DNA of 64,000 bases. It comes from Akebia trifoliata (taxonomy: Eukaryota > Streptophyta > Magnoliopsida > Ranunculales > Lardizabalaceae). Positions 47,752-60,719 of the stretch are shown here, one piece after another (the stretch's first letter is position 1; every line of letters starts with the position of its first letter). The notes beneath the pieces are model-generated. The model worked only from the letters and a program-made list of their open reading frames with translations, made no database searches and was not told the DNA's origin. The stretch lies in contig CM030711.1 in NCBI GenBank assembly GCA_017979445.1, positions 44,563,560 to 44,627,559 of the forward strand, in the 5' to 3' direction. The translations under genes were made by a program, and so were the position numbers.

Positions 47752-49180
47752 GAGAAGCTACTCCCACTGAAAATTCTTGGAGCCTTTTTTGCTACAAAGT
47801 CCAGACCCAATGTTCTACCGATCATCTGATCTTCCAAGGATAATTCTGAATTTATTAAAAATAAATAAAATACAGGAAAAAAGGGACTGATCTTATGTTC
47901 CTATATTGTATTCATGGGGGTCGAGACTGCATATCATGGCCCACTTCAGGAATTTTCTCTGGTCCTCTGTCCATATATATATATGTTTCTTTTCTATACA
48001 TGTAATTTGCTGATAAATGAAGTTCATTCTTGTACTGTCCTCGAACATTTCTTGTTCATTTATTAAAACAGATCCCTTGAGAAAATCCACCTGTAATTGA
48101 ATGGCTATAAATAACTAATTAATCCAGTGTGCCTTGGTCCGTCCATCAAGGGTGGTCCAGACATTCATGGGGGTCATTGGCCGGAAAGAGGGCGCCATGT
48201 GGCACCATTTTCAATCCCTTTTTAAACACCACCTGAATCATTTTGACCCCAAGGGGAAAATCTCTGTAGAAAATTCATAGATTTTTTATTTTATATATAT
48301 TAAATTTTTCAGTAAAATCTTGCCTTGTAAAATAATGGCGATTAGCAACATTGATACAATAATATGTAACAAATAGGTCTAAAGTGTAGGAAAAATTCGA
48401 CAAATTGTTTCTCTAAGATATTTTAATACAAATCTCAATTGATAATATCAAATTTTGATTTTTAAATTTTATTCATCATCTCTGCATGGAAATGTCCAAT
48501 ATCCCAACTTCTCATCATTCCCAACTTTCCTATTTCTAATAATTCGTGATAACATTGTTGCAATCATGTTCAAAGTTTTGTGCTGTTTTGGTGGAATATT
48601 AAGATTTGGGTTTTGGTTAGGATTGAAACAAAACTTCATATTATGGGGAATGTACCGAAATCTTTTGGGTGTCAAACTTTCTCCCAATAAAAATAAACTG
48701 ATATTCACAACGTACAACTACATATCTATTGGTGATGGAAAAGAAATCTGAGATTGGAGTGGAGTGCAGTTGGTCTTTATCTCATACCCTTTATATTTTG
48801 GGGCATAATTAACTAGCATTTAACATTTACATGATTTATTTATTCTTGATTATTGTTTATAGGCAGCCTAACGCGTGTGGATTCATCATTTATTACTGAA
48901 TGCCAATAAACAATGTCACATATTTTTCACCAAATTCACATTTGCCTACCGTGAGTTTGGGACTCAAAAGGGGTAGAAAATGTGATTTTCAGGTAATAAT
49001 ATGTAATAAAGGATTGGGATCATAACATTCACTCTTTTTTTGCTATGGGGATTTCAACCTACGATGATCAATGCTCCTCAAGCCTTACCAACTTAGCTAA
49101 GTTGGCACCTACACATAACATTCGCCCTACTGAAGAGTAAACTGAATTGGAATTAGTATCGGCATAGATAAAAGAAAGAA
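47752..49180. other. RNFT1-like 3' UTR and tail-to-tail spacer
   Basis: The first about 150 bases are probable 3' UTR. The remainder is AT-rich with no gene. Near 49087 the palindrome CCAACTTAGCTAAGTTGG recurs. Confidence 0.5.
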
Positions 49181-49195
49181 AACCAACTATCATTG

Positions 49196-49375
49196 AGTGT
49201 AGTGGCTAGGACCTCCCTCTAAAAAAAAAAGAATTTTCGAGTTCAAGCCCCCTCATTGGCCACTCATCTATGTGTGGTGGGGGGATTGCATGTACCAAAT
49301 TCCCTAAGAGGCCAGTTGCCTCTCCCCTCCCCTGTTAGTTGGGCCTACGGATGGAGGTGCATCAAAAAAATGGTG
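49196..49375 (+). mobile_element. tRNA-derived SINE relic
   Basis: TAGTGGCTAGGAC (A-box-like) and GAGTTCAAGCCCC (B-box-like, about 49238) are followed by ATTGCATGTACC and GTTAGTTGGGCCTACGG, and a short A run at the end. The last two blocks recur in the next copy. Confidence 0.55.
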
Positions 49376-49799
49376 AGGTATTTGAGAAAATTGAAATCTT
49401 TGAGTCAAACGATGAAAAGGTATTATTAGTTTTGAACTTTTAAGATCAATAAAATTTGCTTTTTAAATCTTTCTTTTTACAATTATTCTATTAGCAGTTT
49501 TAAACATTTAAAAAAAAAAAAATCGAATTAATAAACAATTACAAAAGATATTGAGAAAAAAGAAAATCAAAAGGTAAATGCTACAACTCAGTTTTTGGTC
49601 AGTTTGGTTTGACACATTACAAAACAACTTAAACTTTGAGATTGTGGGTTGAATTTACCCATCCAAAAAAACAGATTTTTTAGCTTATTTAAGACCGAGC
49701 TTGAGTCTATTTATGTAACTTAGGTTTGGGTTATGTGCAATGATGCCTGAGATATTGTTACAAATAAATAAAATGCAACTTTGAAACTATAGATACTAA

Positions 49800-49990
49800 T
49801 AATAGTTTCATAAAAGGGAGAGGTCTTGAATTCAAACCCTCTCACCAGGGATTTATCTTGGTTAGCGTGGTATATATGATTTGTGGGCTATTGCATGTAC
49901 CCAGACGATTTGAGCTAGATATGGTGCTTTAAGAGGCCGGTGTTGCCTTGCCCGTTAGTTGGGCCTATAGGTCCCGACACTCATCATAAA
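49800..49990 (+). mobile_element. tRNA-derived SINE relic, second copy
   Basis: Contains GAATTCAAACCC (B-box-like), ATTGCATGTACCC, GAGGCCGGTGTTGCC and GTTAGTTGGGCCTATAGG, then an A-rich tail. Same family as the copy at 49.2 kb. Confidence 0.55.
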
Positions 49991-51907
49991 AAATAATAAC
50001 AATAATAAGTAAATAAATACTAATTTCAAAACAGCTGCATCTGTGTACCTGAGGCACAAAATCAGATTTTATGATTTTTTTTTTTTTTTGTTAAGTTACA
50101 ACGGTGCCTAAATGACATCTTGTTGCATTTACCACCAGCAAAATTACCATGTCTTTTTGCTCTTGCACATGGAAAATGAGAAGGGTAAGAGAATAGTGTC
50201 ACTAATTCGACCTAATAGAACTACTATTTTGTTACCTCAATCAAGAGATATTGCAGATTAATCTATGTTTTTATTAGATAATTTTTTTTCTTCTTATATG
50301 GACTAAATCACATTGCTGTCTAGGAAATAAATTCCGGTGGATTCCTCTGAGTCTATAAGAGGATTTAGAGTTGTGATTAGAGACATTGAAAGGGAGGTTG
50401 TTGATGTCGTTGCAGTTGGGTACCAACCTCATTCAGTACGAGTTTTGGATATTTAGCAAAATTGCAACCATGTTGTATGCCAAACTGATTCCAAGATCCT
50501 TGGTAAATTGAGTATGAGAATGTCCCTCCTAAGATTCTAATCTGTTTTGGCCTTGTAATCTTACTCTTTTAATTTGTCACTTGGGTTCGACATATACAAG
50601 AATATTGACATAATAATAAAAATATGTTTAGAATTTTTTAACAGTTTCTCACTTTTATTATATTCTCTTGCATTGAATATACAGAGATTAGAGCCCTGCT
50701 TCGTATGAAGAAAATGCAAATGATTTGTTGGTTATCTAATTTACATATCTGTGGTTACATTCTCAAATTTTTTTTGCATTGCAAATTATCTGCATGAACC
50801 TCTTAAGCTCTTCATAAATTTCAGTAAATAGTTTGTAGCCTGCAAATCATTTTCAATTTCAAATCTTTTGCATTTGCAAATGATTTGCATGGTACCAAGC
50901 AGGGCCTAGATTACGATTTCAATTTGGAAATATTGGGATGTTAGGATTCTCTTAACTATTCTTTAGTTATTTGATTATTTGCTTTAAGATTAGAATTGTT
51001 GTCTCCCATTTCTTTGATGTTATATAAAGGCGTAATTAACTTTAGGAAGCTTAAGCAATTTTATGACATAAAGCTCTTAATAAGAGGCCAATTTCCGAAT
51101 CAAATATAAATATTGCTGAGTCTATCCCAACTAATGGAAAGAGAAGAATATTGTACTGGTAGAAGAATTGAAAAAGGTTGCAAATGAAACATTGATGATT
51201 GAGGCCCAACATAGAGAGGGACCTATTCAAGGTCAACTTGCCAAGCTTTTGATTTAAGGAATTGATCGAGGCCTAAATGAAAAAACAAGATTCATTTAAT
51301 TGATCCAGAATCCTTGGCAAGGCTTTGTTATTTTTGTTGCTATATAATAAAAAGTATCATAAAAACAAGAGAGAATCAAATTTATTAATTAGGTGAAGAA
51401 ATTAATGTGAAAAATAACTTAAATGCCCTCTTCTTCAACCTCTTGCATGAGCCCCAAGATTTATTTTCCCCCAAAAGGATGTCATCTTCATCCTCTTGGC
51501 CCTAGGTTAAAGTTTTTTTACTCGTCTTCAACCTGAAGTTGATCAGAAATTTTAGAAAATTTGGCAAGACAGGGTCTCGGATTAGGTCATTTTCTATCAT
51601 TCATTTGTCACTTAGTGAAGGAATCCAAAAGATAAGCGAACATGTGCATCAATCTGAAAATACAGGTATCGTATAAAGGAATCCAAAAGACCAAGCTTTC
51701 AAGAAACAACAAATCATTCCCATAATTTTATAAATAAATAGAAACCGAAAATTTCACTGCAACAATGGGGTCGCGGGTTTGATCCCAGCTTACCAACAAA
51801 AACAACCCAAAATGCCAAATACACAGTTGCAGATACCAAATAAGCAATATAAATAGGCCACAAAAACAAACAAAAAAATGTTACACAATAAACCTTGGAT
51901 ACTCGAT
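49991..51907. other. Spacer and 3' UTR of the minus-strand coiled-coil gene
   Basis: No gene is recognised between about 50.0 and 51.7 kb. 51700-51907 is the likely 3' UTR. A B-box-like GGGTTTGATCCC (about 51776) may be a SINE remnant. Confidence 0.4.
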
Positions 51908-54900
51908 TCAAGCAGAAGGATTTGTGTTCCGCATTGGATCTTCAACCGATGGAATTGGGGCACCAGAGCCCACTGGCACTACACCACAGGAGACCTCCCT
52001 TAATACTGTTGGTGGAGTTGTGGGGGTAGGAAAAATGTCACTGATTACAACTGCTGGACTTACGGTAGGAGGTTCCACCAGTGATGGGGGTGGGGGTGGG
52101 GGAGGAGGTGGAGGCGGGGAAGATGGGATGGAATGTGTCTCAGTGGCTGCTGGGATCATATTGGAGCGTACCTCTGTGACTTCTTCAATGCCCTCATCCA
52201 AGTACACAACATCCTGCATGGTGAGCTGATGGTATTCGACAATCTCCCGCAGAAAGCGATTCTCACGAGCATAGATGGAGTTTTCGTGTGCCAGACGAGC
52301 TTTCTCGGCCAACAGTGTCTCGAGTTGAAGGCGTATCTGAGATGTAGACATGGATATTGTAGTTGGGTTAGTTTAATGAAGAATGTGATTGACTGTAAAT
52401 TGCAGCCTTTCCAATCTGCGACAATTATTTGCAAGACATAGTGGATGCTTCAGTTGCAAGACAAGGCGAGTTATCCACACAAATAAAATCTCATGAACTA
52501 TGATTTAAGACACATTAATGTCCACAATGTGTTACACATAACAGACACAGCAAGTATCCTGCAGAGAATACAATTTTGCAACATAGATGAAACATCTCAT
52601 CACATTGAAAGAAGGGATTTTCAAGGAGCTGATAGAGTTGAAAATCCAGAAAAGGAGCTGGTACATGTATTTTAAAAGCTTTTGTTTTCAGATGGTACAT
52701 ATCATCTTCACTTAATAAGTTCAAACAAAAAATTAAATACTAGGGATTAGTCCAATATCCCCAAAGGGGTGTGCAACATTATCCAAAAACAAAAAACAAA
52801 AAAAAAGAGCTTGTAGGGTTGCATGCAAATGAGGAATGAAACTCTGTTGGACAACACCGATTTTAAAACCCTGCAAAGGCTGTTCACATGGCATTTGAGG
52901 TGGAGAGACCAAAGAGGTACATTGTTGGACCACCTCATCGCCTCTCCACAGGGAAAACATGATCCCTATTGCCTCCCCCCCCATGTGACAAAAGATGAGT
53001 TTTTTTTTTTTTTTTTTTTTCTAATTTTAAATGTTCAAAAACATTTTAAGGACATAATTCATTGGGGAAAATCGCTGTGCATAGTAGCGCACAAATGTGA
53101 TTGTGGACAACAAGAGGGATATCCATCTTACCAATCCAGAGGGCCGCCAACTACCATAATTTTTTACTTGTTAGCTAAGATGACCTTTTACCAATGCAAA
53201 TTTATTAACTTTTGGCATGCTCAAATGTGCCAACATGATCAAACACACAAGCACAGGAGAATCATCATATATAAGGACAAGAGAAAGGCTGTAACTCTAG
53301 TAGCAGTGGTATTTGGTGTATATAACAAACAAGCATGTACCAGATCATCATCTTCGGGATTATCCCCCTTTTCACGACTCTCCCGGAGGATTTTATTCTC
53401 CTCTTCCAGCTGAGCGCATCGCTCCTTGGCAAAAGCCAGGTCAGCTTTGACAGTTTTCATTTCTCGTAGAAGAAGCTTGGCTTTTGCAGCCATTGCCATT
53501 GCAACCTGTAAAATAAAAGGGCCAATGATGCGTCTCACTGATACAGAAATACATTACGATGCCAAAAAAAAAAAAAAAAAATCAATTGACAAGCAATTGC
53601 ATAGGATCTGAAAATCCAAAAATAGAACCTATATTAACATTAAAAAAATACGGAAAACCAGTGTTCTATGCTTGACTCATGTGACCAACATTTCAAATTT
53701 AATTTAACAGAAGACTGTCTCCATGCCATACCTTGAGCATGACTTACACTCAAGATAAGGACCTACAAAATGAGTCAACTCGAAAATCAGTTGTATTGGC
53801 TAAACTTTTCAACTTACGCACACAAAAAAAAGTTCAATGATGCGGGCAGCAGTGGGCCTAAGTGCTACACTCAATGTAGTAGTGCATACCAGTCTGTCAT
53901 TTATTTATTTCATTCCCTGTGTTAAGCAACGGTACAAATACAAGCTAAAACGATGTTGGATGCATAACATTTGAGTTAAGGATTCTTGTCATGTTCACAT
54001 ATTAAAAATGGTTTGATCATTTCCATAAAATGTTGACTAGTAGAAAACCAATCAACAAATGCAAAACACGCCAGTGTTTCTCTATATGATCCAGTGATAC
54101 ACATTTGCCACCTTACGTCGCGAGATGCCTTCAGTTGAGTTTCTTGGTCCGCTTGCATCTGGGGTTGCTGCTGTGGATTACATAAGCCAGTGCCTTGATT
54201 CTGAGCCTCAGAACGACTTCCCTTTTTTCTAATATGCAGTTTGCGCGTTTCTTGGATGATGTCGGCAGTCCTATTCTCTACAATTGTCATACCCTCCTGC
54301 AAATGTAAACAAAAATGTTGGCTCAAAACAGGGAAAATAAGAAGATACTTTGGAGATATTTAGTGTTTCCAATAATAACTGAACTCGATCAGAGTTATCA
54401 ACTGAATTTTGGACAAGACAGAAGGATGGTCCTTGGTTTGCTTGGCTCTATCTTTCCCCCTCAGGTTTCATATAACTGGTATTACCAATGCAAGGGAGAA
54501 AGTCAAACACCAAAACTGGTATATCAGCTAGAAACCAACCATTGGGGGACAACTCTAAATGAAGTAAGTTTTTACTAAGAAAAAAGGAAGTGAAATCAAA
54601 GAAATATGAAAAAATTGTTGTTAGAAAACCCAGATGGGGCTTAGAAATTGATCTTTCATTTCACCCAAGCAATCATCTTAAGTCAGAATTTGAAATTTCT
54701 AGTTGGCGTGCTAAACCAAGTTGACCTCTGGGGGGATATATGTGTCTGATAAAAATCTTGAGTTTTTTTAATTGTTTCAACATCAACAATAGAAAATCAC
54801 TGAAAACAGAAAGAAATAATTAATAATAAAAATACAAATCATTTTATGAGGGCAAAATGTAGTTGGCCCCAGAAAGTTCAGTTCTAGGTGTTAAGGGAGT

Positions 54901-57900
54901 CCTGACTAGGCCAAACGGCAGCCTTTGACTACACTGCTATCTCAAAGCATTTACATAGCATAAATCTCTCTATACTTACTGAGATTTTAAGCATGTCGAA
55001 ATCATGAATGGAATGATCCCACAAGAAGTATAAAAGAAGTCGGAAATGAAAGAAGGGATACTAGGGATTCAACTGTTTACATTGATGAAGCAACCTACTA
55101 TCAACAAGGTGAGCAAAAAGTTTTAAGTCATAGAACTTTTTAGGCCATTCTGATGCTCACCTCAAAGGCATTTCCGATGGTTCCGCCAATGTAATTAAGG
55201 GATGAAGTAATTGCATCGAAACCCTTCTGTATAGAAGGATTATCTGTCTTTCGATAGTTCTCAGGCGTTCGATAGTTCTCAGGAGTTCGATAGTTCTCAG
55301 GTGACTGGTGTGATTGGTGGAACTGCAAGTTGGAAATGGGACGGAATAGAATGAAAACAAACAGTATACAGTTCAGTCAAATGTATAAAAAATTTGGCCA
55401 TACAAAAAAAACTGCATGAACTCGAACAAAGGTTCTATATATATATATATACATATAAAATTAAAAATTCATCTGAGATTAGTGAGATCCAAAGTGCAAA
55501 TGAGTTGGGAAAGAGTTCAAATGTCTAATCAAGATTTTCAGATTTAAACTAATATTACAAATGTTAGGACTTCTGAATTTCTCGAGTACTCAAGTTATTT
55601 TGGGGCTCACATCAACTGAGATACCTACTTAAATTGATCCAAATATAATCAAGCTGCATCAAGTCAGCCTGTTACAGATCAATAAAAGGAATATTAACTA
55701 AGCTCTTCAAATACTCAAAAGAGATTTTAGTCATGAACCTGGAAACCAGCACAAGCCCCGAAGTGAAACAAATTACAGGTTTGCTGGAAACTGTAGAATT
55801 GAAAGACCCAGGATAACGAGATCCATAGGCTATAAGTCAGGACATATGCAACTAAACTCTCACCTGAGCATCCGTTGGTGTATCGAGCATTTTGGGGGTA
55901 CTTTTGTTAGGTGTGTCAAATTTCTGGTTTGCATTTTCGTCGTCAAGAATTGATTTAGCTTTTCTAGCCAGTACACCCCAAAATCCATATTTGGACTCAT
56001 TCAAATTTTTCATCGATGTATACTCATAGGAGGTTGAATCCTACATTAACATCCACAGCTCATGAGCAGACAGAAAATAGATTAACGAATCCATTTTAAT
56101 GTTATAAACTGATAAACATAATGCTTTTAGAAAAAAAGAACAAATTAAATGTATTTAATCATCAATTAATTATATAGCATTAGTTAATCAGAGACATGTG
56201 GCTGCCAAATTCTCAAAAAGTCCTCGACAAAATCCACAAGTATCATACACACTGATGCGATAAAGTTGAGTTAATTGTAGTTAGGATCATTGAATTTTTT
56301 AATGCAAGGCAACAATACAAGAATACAAGATGAACCTTCCAACTCTCTGAATTTTGATTGTAATTTGTATCACCTAGTAAATCTGTAATAAATAGGGATT
56401 TTTTAAACTAAAGGTATCAGAAAGAAGGAAGAGCTGCCAAGACACCATTTGGCACTTGAAGTATGATACTCATGATGAATTTCATACCATGAAATTTTGA
56501 GATAATAGTTGGGAACAATGACGAAAGAAGGAAGCCTTTCTGGGAGTTTAAGAAGATTTATTTTGGAGATGGTTGGTTTAAGAGATTCGAACAAGGTGAA
56601 GGCTAGATTGCTAAGAATACTGGACTATAACAAGGCCACAACTCCCAAACATACTCTCAATGAGTTAACAGGAAGACGTTGTATCCTTATGATGGAATTT
56701 CAGTTATTCACTCAATTCTTAAGAAAACATACAATGTTTTCAAATGGATCCGATAAGGAAATCATGCCTGGGGCTAAATATGGAGACTCCATCTTCATTT
56801 TCATCCAATACATAGATATCATATACACATTATTCTTACATTTACAATATATAGTAGACCATCCTCACAAAAAAATCAGCCCATTCTGAAACTTCTAATC
56901 CCAATTTACAAGTTGAAGAATTGTGGACCGTCATATATTTGTAAACCTCTTTTGATGGGGTTAGAAGTTTCAGAATGAGCTGATTTTTTGTGAGGATGAT
57001 CTCCTCATCATAGAGATCATCCTCGCCAAAAATCAGCCCATTCCGAAACTTCTAACCCATGTAGGACAAAACACGGTGGCCAAAACGTTGGCACCTGAAT
57101 GGGACCCTATATATATATATATATATGCATTTGGAGAACATCTACAAGTGACAACTATTTTACATCTCTCAGATGCCATCCATTTAAGAAAAATAACAGC
57201 ATCTGGTGGGGTTGTAGAAAACATTGAAAAAATGGACAGCATCCAAGTGGTTGGGTAAAAATAGTTGTCAGTTACATATACATAAATATAATAAAAAATT
57301 CATTATTTGAAACAAAATCAACATATTAATAACAGTAAAGAACTTCATGCAATCTAACAGACCAATTTAGGGGAAAAAAACCAATAAAGTGATTAGACTT
57401 TGAAGTTGTTATGTAAGATGTCTTGTATTCATGTTTGTGCTTGGGCTTCAAGAGGCAAAATCAAAGGGGACCCTTTCCGAAGCGGAGCAATCTCACTTTT
57501 CCTAGAGATCTCTAGGGATGTAACCAGAAAGAATATAGTGTGATTAGATTATGATCTGATCCATGGACGAGGCAAACTGAAGAACCATATAAATCCTTGT
57601 ATTTATCTGCGATTTTTCTTTTTCTTTGCTGTTTCGTTATTTTTTCCACAGAAGTTCCATCAATTGAAAATGAATATCCGTAATCTCAGAAGAATACATA
57701 TCAAATAAGCATTTCTGACCAAAATACGACGTGGTTCTGGACAGATTGGAATGGAGGATAAGGAATCATTTAGCCGACTCCAATCGTTACGATAATTCTT
57801 TGATGATGATGATTTCCAACCAAATCAAACATCTCCTTAGAAAAAATAATTTTCCACAATGCGGCTAATAGTTATTCATTCTAATATATTGGAACTTGGA

Positions 57901-58279
57901 AGAACAAATATGTTTCAAATCATCACCACGAAATATTTTCCAAAATTCGCGCACAGATCACCAATTTACGAAATAGAGATCTTAAATTCCATAGGTTTGC
58001 AAAAACAGAGACGGATCTCCTCATAAAAAACCCTAAAATCGAGTTAAAAAAAAAAAAAATTACCTGTCTCGCTGGAAAAGAATTTCGACGATCAGGTTCT
58101 CTGTAAGTGGAGGCAAAAGCCGATTCCCCATAAGCGGAGGAGAGAGAAGAATCACGATGAGCGGAGGAAGCTCGGATCGCTTGAGCAGCGAGAGATGAAG
58201 AATTGTCATCGGGTGGGTGTCGAATTTCTTCTTTGAAAGTCGAAGCCCTAGAAACCCCTTGTTTTCTTCGATACGCCAT
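51908..58279 (-). CDS. Coiled-coil, proline-rich plant protein of unknown function, six exons
   Basis: Predicted complement(join(51908..52336, 53341..53505, 54117..54296, 55161..55322, 55864..56040, 58064..58279)), 442 aa; every intron is GT-AG and all exons are in phase 0. Residues 1-72 are basic and Ser/Ala-rich, starting MAYRRKQG. Exon 2 has a conserved-looking [14 protein letters not shown]. Exon 3 holds three PENYRT-type repeats and a [16 protein letters not shown] segment. Exons 5-6 (about 246-350) form a long charged, leucine-rich coiled coil ([20 protein letters not shown], then [15 protein letters not shown]). An 11-proline run is at about 374-384. There is no membrane segment or enzyme motif. 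A (GA)n tract lies just upstream (58371-58389). I recognise it only as a conserved plant protein; a scaffold or cytoskeletal role would be a guess. Confidence 0.85.
56855..57110. repeat. Hairpin MITE family H1 in coiled-coil gene intron 1
   Basis: Contains CTCACAAAAAAATCAGCCCA, its complement (GAGCTGATTTTTTGTGAGGA, about 56978), a TTTACAAGTTGAAGAATTGT linker, and the end block AACCCATGTAGGACAAAACAC. A (TA)n run follows. Confidence 0.75.
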
Positions 58280-59530
58280 TAACGAAACCTCACAAAGAAC
58301 GATCAATCAATCACCAAAGAGAAAGAGAGAGATGTGGAAATTAAAACACGTTTAACGAACTTCCATTTTATTGAGAGAGAGAGAGAGAGGACGCTGTGGA
58401 ATCTCAAATGCAAATTCAAGCGGCCATAAATTTCACTCTCCCTATATTTGGCACGAACCCATTAGTTGTATAGTTCTGGGCCCTTAAATAAAGTTGTATA
58501 TTTCTGGACCCTGAAATAATGAATGTTAGCCTGGGCCGTCAATGGATCGGATCAGGATCAGGATCGGATCAGTGTCAATCTGGAACCAGTCCGCTAAAGA
58601 TTGGATCGAATCCGAAATCGTTCATATATGAATCAGATTAGGAATTTTTATAAGATTTGACATTGTAAACAAATTATATAATATAATTGATCAAAACCAA
58701 TCCAATATATTATAACTAGTATTCTTATCAGAACCCAAATCCTCAATCCATACATATTAAAACGATCAGATTGGAATGGGCCGGTTTTGGGGGGTTTGAT
58801 TCGATCCATTGAACTTCAAACATTAAAATTAAAAAAAGTTAACTAGTCCAAGTTTGATGTGAGTTCCTCACATAAAAAGCAGCACAAAGGGTGCATGGAC
58901 CAACATATCATGAGAGTCATTAACTTTATTTATTTTCCAAAACATGAAAAAAGTTAGGGTCAATTGTCTTGTGAAATACTTTTTGGACCCACTAACCCAA
59001 TAAAACATATTTTGGTGGACTTATATAGATGACTTTTTTCATTATTGAGTTCTAGTGATAGAATAGATCATTATCAATGTAATAATGTAGGGGTGTGTCA
59101 CTGGTTCCTGTACAATTCCTACAAGAATCAATGGAACCATGTTCTGATTAGGTTATAAGAGACCCAAATCTAATTGATTCCAATAAAAACATATTAAATC
59201 AAGGTTATTATTATTGATAATCATCCTTGTAAACAGCGGATCAGCCCATAGTTAGATTTTACCCAATTCATAGACCATGATCTTTATATTCAAATTCCTC
59301 TTTAAATGATTCTGATTCCCAATTGGCTAGGTTATAAGAAATCCAAATCTAATTGATTCCATTAAAAACATATTAAACTTATTATGATTTTATCGGATTT
59401 TATTTTTTGATAACTAGGTATCCATGAAAGCAAGACTAGTCTTGGGACACATCACACACGCCAGGTAAGTGAGGGTGCACCTCAATGAATAAATGCTCAT
59501 ATTAGGTATCAACTTACACGCATTAATTGC
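58280..59530. other. Upstream region of the coiled-coil gene; degenerate repeats
   Basis: Besides the GA-rich leader there is a GGATCGGATCAGGATC-type repetitive stretch (58545-58620), partly inverted near 58760-58805. There is also a direct repeat of about 60 bp (about 59146-59206 and 59321-59380, sharing AAATCTAATTGATTCCA). No gene is seen. Confidence 0.45.
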
Positions 59531-59531
59531 T

Positions 59532-59660
59532 TATTGGCCTGAAATTGCCATCAAAGGGATTTTCTTTATCCGTGTATAATGGGTTTTCTTTAACGCTTAT
59601 CGGTCTGAAATTGCCATCAAAGGGATTTTCCTTATCCGTGTATAATGGGTTTTCTTGTAG
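59532..59660. repeat. 66-bp tandem duplication
   Basis: Two adjacent units (59532-59594 and 59598-59660) share GAAATTGCCATCAAAGGGAT and CCGTGTATAATGGGTTTTCT with a few substitutions. Confidence 0.9.
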
Positions 59661-60384
59661 GAGGAACTCACGTAAAACCCATCATTCTAAAAGGGCTTTT
59701 TAATCTCAAAAGATGTTTGACTGCACATATAAATGGTTGAGATTGAAGGAAATTGTCAGTGATCAATAACGATACACTTTTAAAAACGTAGGAATATACC
59801 CTCTCTGCCATACTTTATGGGATCTTATTCTGGAGAACGTCAAATGTGCAAATCCAACAGTATCCCACAAAATATTTAAAAAATAAATGCATAATGAAAT
59901 ATCAAATATTTCTTACAAATTATTGAGTGTTGGGGTAGGAATCATTCGATCACTGATTTTGAAAATTAACATCTAATTGGTTGAAATTGAAATCCAACCA
60001 ATCATTACATGATATTAAAAAAAAAACATATCTGGTGCTCTTGATCATCTCATTTGACGACTAGGTATGGATGAGGTCAGATATACATTGTAAGTAGAAG
60101 CCATGGGTTCCCCTCCACGCCCCCCACAACAGCAAATGCACTTTTAACAATAATACAAATTCATAATGAAAGCTTCTTACAACTCTTGGGTGGTTTGAAA
60201 TTACAACTATTGAAAGAGAGTAGTAGAAACCAATACATCCATACTTAATCAGCAAACAACCTATGAGTTTTACAGATACAAATTTATCTCCAAATTAGTT
60301 GAGTTAGACTCGTGAAGAATTAATTTCCCTTAGAACATTTATAATAAGGGTTGGGCTCTGTAGACATGTTATATTCTATATGGG

Positions 60385-60690
60385 CTAAATTTTCAAAATG
60401 GACTCATTTTTTGTGAAGATCTCTATGGTAAGGGGATCCTCCTCACAAAAAATATAAAAAAATAAAAAGAATTAACTCATTCTAAAATTATTAACCCCAT
60501 TTTACAAGTTGAAGAATCGTGAACCATTTAGTTTATATGTTAGCTTGTAACCACTTTTCACAGGATTAGAAGTATTAGAATCGACTGATTTTTTGTGAGG
60601 ATGATTTCCTCAACATAGAGATCATCCTCACAAAAATCAGCCCATTCCAAAATCTTTTTGCCATATAGCACAAAATGTTGTCCACGGAAT
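60385..60690. repeat. Hairpin MITE family H1, degraded pair
   Basis: Two inverted GATTTTTTGTGAGGATGAT / AAAATCAGCCCATTCC cores joined by the TTTACAAGTTGAAGAATCGT linker, as at 24.2-24.4 and 56.9 kb. Confidence 0.7.
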
Positions 60691-60719
60691 GCTGTCCTTT
60701 ATAAAATGGATGTTAATAA

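Noticed and set aside
52823..53413. 196-codon + strand ORF
   Set aside because: It overlaps exon 5 of the minus-strand coiled-coil gene and translates through a poly-T tract; it is a shadow.
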